Assembly (NCBI GenBank): GCA_037447655.1
Contig: JBBHKE010001283.1
Coordinates: 126,001 to 190,000, forward strand
Source: Zygnema cylindricum
Taxonomy: Eukaryota; Streptophyta; Zygnematophyceae; Zygnematales; Zygnemataceae
Length of the DNA stretch: 64,000 bases
Direction: 5' to 3'
The notes beneath the pieces were generated by a model, which saw nothing but the letters and a program-made list of their open reading frames with translations, did not search any database and was not told the DNA's origin. Both the position numbers and the translations under genes were made by a program. Positions 42,110 through 51,988 of the stretch are shown here, one piece after another (the first letter of the stretch is position 1; every line of letters begins with the position of its first letter).

Positions 42110-42760
42110 TACACAAAGAGGAAACTCTCACGAAAAACCCACAATAGACCAACTTCACAGTGAAGCCCCAAGAAAACCAGAAACACCCTAGGTCTGAATT
42201 TTTTTTACAATGTACATTATAAAACAAAAAAATCACATGCAAACTTTCACAAGGTTGTGCCCAAAGATCACAATGATCTTGTAATTTAAAGACACCCAGA
42301 AAAATGCTTCGCAGTTTTTCATACAAGGAATTCCTAACTTCAAAATACTCTAAGTCCTATATATACAAGTGAACCTGCAGCTGATTTACACCGTTGGTCA
42401 GCCGGTACACTAAACTTTATCAAAAAAAAAAACTCGTCGTCAACTGTACATAAATATTTACAACAAACCTAAAACTAACAACCGCTAAAGTGAAATAGTA
42501 CGCGGTCAAAGTTCGTCCGCTGAAATGACGGCGCAGTGAATATTCTTCTTCAAAAAATGACGGCGGACTCCGTCCGCCGTCAGTGCATTCTTTCATCACC
42601 GAAGGTGAACCTCCACGTGTAAACCCGGTCCCCAAACGAAACTGTACTTTCCATCATCCGGAACACACAATTTTGACTTCCCCACGGACAGACACGTGTG
42701 TCTGAAGTGTACTAAGCCCGTGTACTCCTTTCGAACTTACATACCACACTAAAAACCTTT
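42036..42760 (-). mobile_element. 5' LTR-like region of element G
   Basis: Lies upstream of the G gag. A TATATATAGGACTTAG motif occurs on the reverse strand near 42350-42365, followed in the transcription direction by the gag leader. It contains a very strong hairpin (42558-42582). The outer end could not be fixed, and I found no tRNA-like unit. Confidence 0.45.
42558..42582. repeat. perfect 11-bp hairpin in G LTR
   Basis: TGACGGCGGAC-TCC-GTCCGCCGTCA, GC-rich and without mismatch. Unknown role. Confidence 0.8.
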
Positions 42761-42902
42761 CTACTACGAATCTGCTTGCACACAAAACGACTAAGACCGA
42801 AACCTCTTTCTCACACACGAGATATAGAGATGACTAAAGGTTTCCAAAACAACATGGAAAACTACTGTTTAGAAGGATACTTGTTAGCCTCTGCTGAGAA
42901 TC

Positions 42903-43115
42903 ATGTCTACTTCTACAACTACTGCTGCAGATCCACCTTCTCTTGTGGTCATTCTCTTGTGGTCATAGAAAAAAAGATTATGGGTCTGTCTTCAAGGATT
43001 CTTATCTTTAATAGGCAGAAATATGCTTACTTGTGGGATATGGTTGAGTCATAATTTGAAACTGCAAGTTTGCTAGAGATTATAGATGGATCACTTAATG
43101 AAGCTGATCAATGTC
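42903..43115 (+). pseudogene. Copia element H: gag start fragment
   Basis: MSTSTTTAD start followed by a VMGLSSR-like site (ATTATGGGTCTG near 42976), then LIFNRQKYAYLWDMVES and a TASLLEIIDGSLNEADQ block. It resembles E1 gag with one frameshift and a stop, and ends near 43115. Confidence 0.65.
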
Positions 43116-43312
43116 ATGCCTCATCTTGTCGGTCATTTTAATTGTTTATATTTAGGTGTTAAGACGGGCAGCCGCCACACTAATTTATATTTGGGTGTTA
43201 TTTGGGTTTCGCAAGACAGTACGAGTTATACAGTACTACATATAGTTCCCGCCATTCCCGCAACCACTTGTACCGTACAACTTATACTTTCCGGGATTTT
43301 CGGCGACAGTGA
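43116..43312. other. no assignable feature
   Basis: Short stretch between gag fragment H and the J LTR. It includes GTAC-rich sequence that may be LTR debris. Nothing firm. Confidence 0.35.
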
Positions 43313-43724
43313 GGAAACTCTGAGACCTCCATAGGTCCTCAAAATGGACAGCTTGCAAGAAGCCTCTAGGATATCTCGGACCCCTTTGTGTTTCATCAAG
43401 AATAATTGCCACCCTGGCAGACAAAAACTCTAACCACCTTCACCCTTGTGAAGGCAAGACTCCTTTGAGTCGATAGCAAAAATAATCTCTGAATTTGCTC
43501 CCCTGAGCAGTAAGTTATGGAGGGTCAAAGTTGACCTTTTGTACAGAAGCTCTCTGGGAGAGAGGGTCCTATCTACCAATATTTCTAAGTCCTATCTCTC
43601 TCACAAACTCTATCTACTGATGTACGTAACCAATCATATTACTCTTGCGTACACAAAAGTACAGTTGCCAGCGTACTTTATGTAACGATTAATGTACGAC
43701 ATGGCCTAAATGTCGACACGTGGT
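43313..43724 (-). mobile_element. 3' LTR of element J, first part
   Basis: Reverse-oriented. The left end GGAAACTCTGAG is probably a mutated TGAAACTCTGAG. It carries CTTCAC-CCTT-GTGAAG (43438-43453), GCTCCCCTGAGC near 43497 and the GGTC/GACC arms around the start-codon loop. It is interrupted at 43724 by solo LTR I (target copy GTGGT, 43720-43724) and resumes after 45072. Confidence 0.85.
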
Positions 43725-45067
43725 TGTTGATATTTGGGTATTTTCTAGGTCATTACTAGATAAGAAAAGAGTAGAGGCAGTCCTGCCTCTGACTCCCATC
43801 TCCAAGCCCCCACACTTGTTGTAGTCACTGAAGGCTGGAAAGGGAGCTAAAACCATGTCTGCCTAAGCTCTCCGGAGAGACAGGTGTAGATAAATATAGA
43901 TTTACTAAAAGGAACGTTGACGGACCCAGGAATTGATCCTGGCACCTGCCGTCCGTCAAGTGTCACGTAGCCGCCAGGTTTTATCCGTTAAGTCTAAGAC
44001 TAGTGCTAGACTATGTAGGGATTGATAAATATATAAACACATACAATTTGAAATATTCATTTAACGGTGCGAGCTGATTCTTAGTACATAGATACAGTAG
44101 TACGAATTACGGTACTTCACGAAACTGATACCGCGCATTTGTTTCGACGGCGAAACAAATACCGCGCACATAATTTTGACGGCAATAATTGAATGCTGGA
44201 TTTAATCGACGGCCGCGATGCGAGCCGAGATTCCAAAATGGCCGACTTGGCGTTTTCTAGCGCCGCCACTCTGGATGACACGTGGCAACTTCATACAAGC
44301 TTACGGAATTTCCGGAACGGCACAAAACAAATCCGGGAATGACAAAAGTCGCATTATGGTGATTTCGTACATTGTACGTACAGAAAGTACACCGGCACCT
44401 GTACTTTCTTGTACGGTACCGTTTATCATACGTGGCATGACCTGGAGCCACGTGGAGAGATAATATTTGACAGCACGAATTCCGGGAAGTAAAATAACGA
44501 GTCCGGATAAGACACATGCTGGTTTTTGGCCATGTCGTACGATGGCCGTACAAAAGGTACACCGGCACCTGTACCTTTATGTACTTTACAGTCTTGTCAT
44601 TGGTTCGTACTTTAGTACTAGGGGGCTTAGAGAGGGGTTTTAGGTCTTAGAATTTTTTTGGTAGGTAGCTGCCTCTCCCAGAGAGCACCTTGTATAAATG
44701 GCAAACTTTGACCAGCCATAATTATCAATTCAGTTGACCAATTCTAGTGATTCTTTTTGCTGCGGACTCAAGGGAGTCCAGGCTACACAGGGGCGTAGTC
44801 GGTCATACTATTTGCTTGCCAGGGTGGCTGCATTTCTAGGGGAAAGTCAAAGTGGGTGAATGTGTCCAAAACTCATATTCTAACTTTGCATTCTGTGGTG
44901 GAACTGAGCACACGGAAAGTCTTATTTCACAGGGGTGAAGCTGTAATGGGGTTCTGATTGTCAAAGGGTCAATCATTTAGGTTTATATCTAGTTGGAGTC
45001 GGCACTATCTAGATTAGCTTCTTTTGATCTGCGAATTCTGTGTGGCAATGGAGCTCATAGAATTTCA
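43725..45067 (+). mobile_element. solo LTR I inside the J LTR
   Basis: TGTTGATATTTG to AGAATTTCA, 1343 bp, flanked by exact GTGGT duplications (43720-43724 and 45068-45072). Has TATAAATGG near 44694, the ACTC/GAGT hairpin near 44765, an enlarged U5 with an extra TTCAC-AGGG-GTGAA stem (44926-44939), and the start-codon hairpin TTCTGTG-TGGC-AATGGA-GCTCATAGAA. An internal stretch near 44270-44460 appears partly repeated at 44430-44590 (CACGTGG and GTACACCGGCACCTGTAC blocks occur twice), which explains its extra length. Confidence 0.9.
43907..44005 (-). promoter_or_regulatory. tRNA-like Pol III unit in LTR I
   Basis: TTTT on the reverse strand (43907-43910), an 8-bp stem TGACGGAC/GTCCGTCA enclosing CCAGGA-ATTGA-TCCTGG, and B box GGATCAATTCC (43929-43939) in the apical part. 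D-arm relic TTAACGGATAAAACC near 43978-43992. Confidence 0.7.
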
Positions 45068-45072
45068 GTGGT

Positions 45073-45705
45073 ATATCCGGATTTGCTCCCCTAATCCCCG
45101 GAGATGTCGCGATCCAATGTCATTCAGCCACGTGTCATCCGATGTGGCGATGACGAAAAACCGCCGAAATCCTCTTCTGCGATCTCGGCATTCATTCCGG
45201 CCATCCGATTAAATGTAGATTTAATCGTAGTCGTAATAAAAACCTGCGCGGTATTGGTTTCGCTATCGAAACAAATGCACGGTACTAGTTTTTTGTCCGT
45301 ACCCTAATCCGTACATTTACATAAACGAATGTATGTATCCTGTAAGTAGTTGCGTTAAATGGGTTTGTCAGCGTAGTGATGTTTAAGTATTTATCAAACA
45401 CAATATACTCTAACACTAGTCATAGACTAAATGGTTAGAGCAACCGTCTACCGGTGGCTTTGACGGCCCGTAGGTACCAGGATCAAATCCTGTGTCCGAC
45501 AGCTATACTTTTAGTAAATCAAATAATCTACTACCCGATCTCTCAGGATAGCATAGGCATCCATGGCTCTTGCTTCATATCCGACTTTCAGTGACTGCAA
45601 CAAAGTTGGGAGTTGAAGAGAGAAGTTAGAGGCACGCTGCCTTGGCTTCTTTTTTGCATTTTATTTTAGACCTAAAAAATGCTAAACGAACCATCAATTT
45701 CTACA
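45073..45705 (-). mobile_element. 3' LTR of element J, second part
   Basis: Continues with ATATCCGGATTTGC and ends CAATTTCTACA. The reversed polypurine tract CTCCCCTTATTTTC follows at 45706. Combined J LTR is about 1045 bp. Confidence 0.85.
45421..45512 (+). promoter_or_regulatory. tRNA-like Pol III unit in J LTR
   Basis: A-box/D-arm AATGGTTAGAGC (45430-45441). A T-arm with real pairing (CAGG-ATCAAAT-CCTG) has B box GGATCAAATCC at 45480-45490. TTTT is at 45509-45512. Upstream TATTTATCAAACAC near 45388. Antisense to the LTR. One of the best-preserved units. Confidence 0.75.
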
Positions 45706-48700
45706 CTCCCCTTATTTTCTAGTCAATCTTTAATTTCACACCACACTTCTCCCTGCAGAAAATTAGCTTAGGGGAAGGCACATGTTTGGTCATCATATCT
45801 GCTACCATCTCACTATCTGGTCGGTACTCTAAACTGATTATTTTGTTTTCTACTTTCTCTCTTACAAAGCTGAGTCTAATGTCCATGTGTTTAGCTTTAA
45901 AATGATGTTTAGGATTGGATGAAATAGCGATTGCTGCCTGATTATCACAAAAACATTTCTACACACCACTCTTAAGGTGACCAAGCTCACCAAGCAAAGA
46001 CTTGACCCACATCAATTCTATTACAGCAGAGCAAGAGGCCATATACTCAACCTCCATGGTAGACTGAGCAATAACCTTTTGCTGTTTGCTACTCCAACAG
46101 CAAGCCCAATCACCCACATATAATACATATCCAGAAGTACAACTCCTCATCCGAGCATCACCATAACTGGCATCACTCCAAGCATGGATGTCAGTATTCT
46201 CCCCACCCAAATGCAACCATAGATCCCTAGTTCCTATCAAATATCTAAAAACTCTCTTAGCTGCCTCCGAATTCCTCTTAGTGGGAGCATTTAGACTTCT
46301 ACTCAGCACTTCTACAGCTGCAACTAAATCCGGTCTAGTACAATTCATAAAATAGATTAGACTTCCAACTACTTGCCTGTAAGGAATAGTCTTCATAAAC
46401 TTCTGTTCTTCAAGAGATAATTCCTCGTCTAAGACTATGACTCCTTCTTCTTCACTACCCTCAGTTCCCTTCTTTAACTCCATTGGAGTTGTACAACTAT
46501 TAGCTTTATCCATCTGAAATTTTTCAAGCATGTTCTTTATTGCTTCCTTTTGAGTCAATCTTATAATCTTTCTTTTTCGATCTCTTTTACTTGAATTCCC
46601 AAAATATGTTTTGCTTCCCCCATATCCTTCATTTCAAATCTCCCCTTAAGATCAGTTTTAAGTTTAATAATTTTTTCCATTGATTTACTTAAAACAAGTA
46701 AATCATCAACATAAATTGCAATAAATATAAAACCTTCCTCATCTTCGAAAACATAGATTGAGTGATCTGAGCTGATCCGGATATATCCCAGATTGGTAAG
46801 AAACTCATCAAGCTTCTTATTCCACTATCGAGGCGCCTGTTTCAAACCATAAAGAGATTTAATCAGCCGACATACCTTCGTCTCCTCTCCTTCCTCCACA
46901 AACCCTTCGGGTTGTCGCATGAAGATCTCCTCTCCCTATTCTCCATGCAAAAAGGTTGTCTTGATGTCCATCTAGTGCACCTCCATGTCTTCCGCTGCTG
47001 CTAGGTTGAGAAGTATGCGGCCGAAGGGAAATCTGACGACCGGGGCAGAGTTTTCCTCGTAGTCGATACCCACCTTTTGTGTAAATCCTTTTGCCACTAA
47101 TCGATCCTTCTAGTGCTCAATTGTGTTATCTGGGTTCAGTTTTAATTTGAAAACCCACTTACAACCGATTGGTTTTGGGTTTGGTGGACAATCCACCATC
47201 TCCCAAGTATCAGCTGCCATAATTGAGGCCATCTCCTCATTGATGGTTGTTTTCCACCGGTTCCTTTCTGAACAAGTCATCTCCTCTCCATAAGTTTGAG
47301 GTTCATCTTGATGGGATAGTTTTGTTACCTTGTTATCAACCTGTTTTTCTTGCATTCTTTTGCTACTTTTCCTTCACCCCTCAAAATCTATGGCCACAAT
47401 AGATGGTTCTCGTAGGTTCTTTCGAACAATCTCAGCTTCTCCCCAATCCCTTGATTCCAAATCAATTTCCACCACGTCTTTCGCTTGGGGTAGAGTTGTC
47501 ACTGGAATTTCCCCAGCCGAGTCCTTTTTGGTCTGAATTGTACCTTCAAGAATGTCATCTTCTCTAAAACCTGGATAGTTAAGAAGCTCAAATTAATCGG
47601 AATTTTCTGACTCAAATCTGATTTTTACTGACTTTGTATACTTGAAGGGATCCACAGACTTTCCTTCATCCATAACTACTAGATCCTTTCCTAAGATTAT
47701 ATCTTCCCTTTTTATATCATAAACTCTATATCTTTTAACATCCTCATCATATCCTAATAAGTATCCCGATTTTCCTTTAGGATCTAGCTTACAATTAGAC
47801 CGATCTGTATCTAGACTCAATACTTGACTGCTAAAAACCTTTAAGTGAGATATGTCTGGTTTCCGGCCTATCCATCTCTCATAAAGCGTTTGATCTTTTA
47901 TAGCTGAAGTAAGAACTCTATTTTTTAGGTAATTAGCACAGTTCATTGCTTCTACCCAAAACCTTTTTCCTATCTTCTTATCTGACAACATACTTCTAAC
48001 ACTATCACTTAGTGTTTTGTTTAACCTTTCACCTTCCCCATTCTGTTGGGGTTTTCTGGAACTGTCTTTTGGTGTTGGACTCCATCTTCCCTCAGAAAAT
48101 CCTCAAACTGGTTAGAAGTATACTCTCCACCATTGTCACTCCTTACTCTCTTGATTGGAGCTTCATGGAGTTTTTCGCTCCATGCTTTATATTGTCTAAA
48201 TGAATCCTGAGCTTGTGACTAGTTTTTCAAAAAATACACCCTGGAATACCGAGACCAATCATCAGTGATAGTCAACATAAATCTTTTCCCCCCCGATGAG
48301 AGCACTTTAGCTGGTCCCCAAATATCTGTGTGTACTAAATCTAGAATTTTTTCTCCCTTATAGGTGGTTGCTTTGGGAAAGGGTAATCTGTGTGCTTTAC
48401 CTTGAGCACATCCACTACAATCACTTATATTATCACTCTCATTGAACTTAATCCCTTCCATCACTCCCATCTTGTTCATCTCTCTTAACTTATCTAGATT
48501 CACATGCCCAAGCCTCTTATGACACATCATAATATCATAAACACCAGCATAATAAAGTTTCTTTGTTTCATTACTTAAAATTAGCCTAAACATCCTTAGG
48601 CTACCTTTCTCAGTAATGAAATAGACATCCTCCTCAAAACTAGCAGTAAAGACTCCTTCCCTAGTGCTAGTAAAAAACCCTTGTCATCTTATACAGATGT

Positions 48701-48906
48701 AGAGATGATATTTTTGTTCAGCACCGGAATAAAAAATCCATCGGAGAATGTTACTATAGATGTCTTTCGTTCTACTAGCACTTTCAAATCTACCGATCCT
48801 ATAAGAGTGGTAGTGACTATCCTCCCATCCCCGTACTCTATCTCTACGGTGGGAATCTTTCTTATCTTAGTGAACAGGTGTTTATCCTTACACATGTTTA
48901 TGGAGG
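45706..48906 (-). pseudogene. Copia element J: protease to RNase H
   Basis: Reverse strand, close relative of B and F. RNase H and the RT end lie in a 199-codon open stretch (45959-46558) with SDASYGDA and MEVEYMAS. The RT YVDD is intact near 46700-46712, SLYGLKQAP near 46845 and [17 protein letters not shown] near 47115-47165. The acidic linker and IN C-terminal block follow (47593-47991). The IN core has HTDIWGP near 48320 and HKRLGHVNL near 48500-48525. The protease is cut at 48906, just before its MHMC-equivalent, by the K LTR. Gag and the 5' LTR are absent. Frameshifts and stops throughout. Confidence 0.85.
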
Positions 48907-50088
48907 TGTTGTTATTTGTGTATTTTCTAGGTCTGTAATAGGATAGAAAAAGGCAGAGGCATTCTGTCTCTAACTCCCCTCTCCAAGCCCCCTCACTTGT
49001 TGTAGTCACTGAAGGCAGGATAGGGAGCTAAAGCCATGGCTGCCTATGCTCTCTAGAGAAGACATGGGGTAAATTAGTAAGACTTACCAAAACTTACTTG
49101 ACGGACACAGGAATTGATCCTGGCACCGACCGTCCGTCAATCTGCCCTTAGCCGGTGACTTTAGCCGTTTAGACTAGAGCTAGTGTTACGACTTATGGGG
49201 TTTGATAAATATTTAAATAGTTACACGTAGACTAGTTTAATTAACTGGAAATGTATACGTATTGCATAGATACAGTTATAGATAGTACGGAGTACGGATT
49301 TCTTTATTGAAACTGATACCGCGCATTTGGTTCGACCGCGAAACAAATACCGCGCGTCTATTTTCAACGGCTTAAAATGTAGCCGGATTTGATCGGACGG
49401 CCGCGATAGGCGCCGCGATCACGGGATATGTACTTTTGGCGGTTTACCCTGATCGTCACATAGGATTACACGTGGCACGTTAACATTTGACTGCGGCGCC
49501 ACCGGAGATTACGGGAACAAATAGATATATGACATGTGTCGACATTTCAGTTATATCGTACGATTGTCGTACAGAAAGTACACCGGCACCTGTACTTATC
49601 TGTACGGTACAGTAAAGTGATTGGTGTCGTACGTCAGTAGATAGGGTCTTAGAGTGAGAATAGGACTTAGAATATTTTCACTAGGTAGTCGCCTCTCCCA
49701 GAGAGCATCTTGTATAAATGGCTAACTTTGGGCAGCCATAACTATCAATATACTTGACCATTTTCAATGATTCTTTTTGCTGCGGACTCAAGGGAGTCCA
49801 CGCTACACAGAGGTGTAGTCGGTTAGAGTTTTTGTCTGCCACGGTGGCGGTATTTCTAAGGGAAAGTCAAAGTGGGTGAATGTGTCCAAATCTCATATTC
49901 TAACTTTGCATTCTGTGGTGGAACTGAGCACACGGAAAGTGTTATTTCACAGGGGTGAATCTATATTGGGGTTCTGACTGTCAAAGGGTCAGTCATTTGG
50001 GCTTATATCAACTTGGAGTCGGCACTATCTAGATTAGCTTCTTTTGGATCTGCATACTCTGAGGGCCAATGGAGGGCTCAGAGTTTCA
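48907..50088 (+). mobile_element. 5' LTR of element K
   Basis: TGTTGTTATTTG to GAGTTTCA, 1182 bp. By eye about 4% different from the 3' LTR over the first 600 bp. It has TATAAATGG near 49711, hairpin CTACAC-AGAG-GTGTAG (49803-49818), the enlarged U5, and start-codon hairpin ACTCTGAG...AATGGA...CTCAGAGT (50056-50084). Confidence 0.9.
49089..49175 (-). promoter_or_regulatory. tRNA-like Pol III unit in K 5' LTR
   Basis: Reverse strand: D-arm relic TAAACGGCTAAAG, outer stem TTGACGGAC/GTCCGTCAA (arms 49098-49106 and 49132-49140) enclosing CAGGA-ATTGA-TCCTG (49108-49122), B box GGATCAATTCC (49110-49120), TTTT (49089-49092). Clearest example of the nested stem. Confidence 0.75.
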
Positions 50089-51041
50089 GGTTATGGGCCC
50101 ACCATCTAGGGTGCCTATGTTTGATGGAAGAGGCTTCACTTATTGGTCGTTTACAATGGAGGGATTGCTTTTCGAGAAGGACTTATGGGGAATTGTTTCG
50201 GGACAAGTGAGATGTCCGCCACTTGGCTTTGGAGGAGCTTACTATGGAGAATCATCTGAGGCTGCCCAGAATATCATCCGGAGTTTAGATGCAACGGAAG
50301 GTGAAGGGAAAAACATTTCCGTGGATGGGGAAATGGGGGAGAAGGAAAAAGGGACACCTATGGTGAGGGGAGTTAGGTTCTCAGCTATGGTACCACATGT
50401 ATGGATTAAAACTGAAGAAAATGACAGAAAAATATGGGAATACAAAAGCACTATAGCAAAACATCTCATACTTAGATATGTGTCTAAGTCTATAGCTATC
50501 GCTCTTTTAAGTCTAACCAAGTCTTCAAAGATATTGGAAGCACTAAGTCAGATTTATAAGAGTGAGATTTATTCAGAGGCAGCAATTAGTAAAACAGGAA
50601 ATAGAGGCCTATGTTTATAAAGGCGATAGCATGATAGAGTTTTGCAAAGATATTGTTGCGTTATATGTTGAGCTAGCTAGTGCGGGATATGTAGAATCTG
50701 AGGAGAGTAAGATTAATACACTACTTATGAAACTCCCAGATGAGTACGAAAACATCATTTGTCGTATGCAGGCACTTGATGGTTCCTCATGGACTTGGAG
50801 CTTTACCATGGGGATAATTCTTGTGAGGGAAAGCACTTTGGAGCTTCGAAGGGGAAGTGACAGGGTGAATGTATTTACAGCTGGTGGTGATTGGCAGAAG
50901 CGTGATGAGAGGAACGGCGGTGATTGGCGGAAGCGTGATGAGAGGAACGGCGGTGACGAGCAGAATTGTGATGAGAGGATGAAAGAGAAAGGTAAACCTT
51001 TGATAAAAAGAGACGGACAGGAAAAGACACGGGAGGTTTGA
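50069..51041 (+). pseudogene. Element K gag, two frameshifts
   Basis: ATG in the AATGGA loop, then QVMGPPSRVPMFDGRGFTYW and LWGIVSGQVRCPP, colinear with Copia-1 Gag. The frame ends at 50620 but the homologous sequence (QLVKQEIEAYVYKG...LMKLPDEYENIICRMQ...STLELRRGS) continues in another frame from about 50575 to 51041. A short basic/acidic repeat (RDERNGGDW) follows. A second shift near 51035 leads into the zinc knuckle of the next frame. Element L keeps this region in one frame, so the shifts look like mutations rather than programmed recoding. Confidence 0.8.
50089..50103 (+). promoter_or_regulatory. primer-binding site of K
   Basis: GGTTATGGGCCCACC, identical to that of Copia-1 and likewise translated as part of Gag. 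Confidence 0.8.
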
Positions 51042-51982
51042 AAAAAGGAGTTTGCTTCTTTTGTAGGGAACCGGGTCATTTTATGGAAGAATGCCCTTGT
51101 TTGGAAAAACTTAGAAGTTGGAATGTGGATGAGGAGGAAAAAGGGGAAGAGGAGAAAGAGGATGAAGATATTTTAGAGCTTCTCCGGATTAGTTGTATGG
51201 GGAAAAGAGAAAAGCACACAGAAATTGCACAAAGGCAGCAGTGTGCTTTTGGAGGTATAAGGGAAGTAAAGAGAGAGGAGGTACTTGAGGATGTCGAGGA
51301 GTGTAAAGTGTATGACTTAGAAATGAGAAAGTCAGATCTAGGATCCATAAGTGAAAACGGGAAAGATATAATTAATGAGGATGATTTTATAGGTATTTTG
51401 GAATTAGAAAACTGGTCGAAAAGGGAGACATCAACGGATTCCGAGGAAAGGGGAGAAGTGAAACTAGAAGGGGTTTTTAAAGATAAGGGAGAAGAGGAAT
51501 ATTTAATGAAAGGTTTAGGGGAGGAGAAATACTTATTGGGAATAAATTTAGAAAGAGAGAGTGGAAAGAAATCCATGGGAGAGAGTGAGGAAAGTTCAAT
51601 TTTTGCGGGTAATGGGTTTGACATCGCTAAAGGGAGTGATGGTATTTATAAAGGTGTGCCTGTAAAAGGGGTAGCATCTGGGTGTATGTTGCAGATTGGA
51701 GATGGGGCAGGCTGTTTGGATCGCAAGAGGGAAATCGGTTTGTGTGTGGATGAAAAAGTGATGAGGTGGATAAAATCTTTGCTCAGATTTATGAAAAGTG
51801 GGATGTTAAATAAAATGTGTGATGCAATTATTATTTCAGTTCAATTACTGCACTGTGTTAAATACTTAAGTTTTATGAAAGGAAAAGGAAAAAGGAAAAA
51901 GAAAAAGAAAAAGGGGAGGAGGTGTTTGTATACTTGTTTGTGGAAATTGAAAGAAAAAAAAAAAAAAAAAACTAGAAAATAA
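51038..51982 (+). CDS. Element K zinc-knuckle protein with RT/RNase H fossils (314 aa)
   Basis: Residues 6-19 form the Gag zinc knuckle CFFCREPGHFMEEC. After an acidic stretch comes QQCAFGG, equivalent to KCAFGG before the Copia-1 protease. The frame then jumps to short pieces of pol in the right order. KVYDLEMRKSD corresponds to the IN C-terminal RVYDLKKRD, and GLGEEKYLLGINLERE to the RT-end DLGEAKYILGIQMERD. ASGCMLQIGDGAGC and RWIKSLLRFMKSG correspond to RNase H TTGYVLQIGSGACC and MWVKSLLEELGFMKSG. Protease DSG, the integrase triad, YVDD and the RNase H SDAS and EAEY motifs are absent. The C-terminus is Lys-rich, from an A/G tract before the polypurine tract. The same layout is found in element L with in-frame indels. 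It probably originally continued Gag. Confidence 0.75.
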   Translation: MKKGVCFFCREPGHFMEECPCLEKLRSWNVDEEEKGEEEKEDEDILELLRISCMGKREKHTEIAQRQQCAFGGIREVKREEVLEDVEECKVYDLEMRKSDLGSISENGKDIINEDDFIGILELENWSKRETSTDSEERGEVKLEGVFKDKGEEEYLMKGLGEEKYLLGINLERESGKKSMGESEESSIFAGNGFDIAKGSDGIYKGVPVKGVASGCMLQIGDGAGCLDRKREIGLCVDEKVMRWIKSLLRFMKSGMLNKMCDAIIISVQLLHCVKYLSFMKGKGKRKKKKKKGRRCLYTCLWKLKEKKKKKTRK

Positions 51983-51988
51983 GGGGAG

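Noticed and set aside
50560-51041. Programmed frameshifting in element K gag
   Set aside because: Copy L keeps the corresponding stretch in one frame and no slippery site plus downstream structure is obvious. Simple mutations explain the two shifts.
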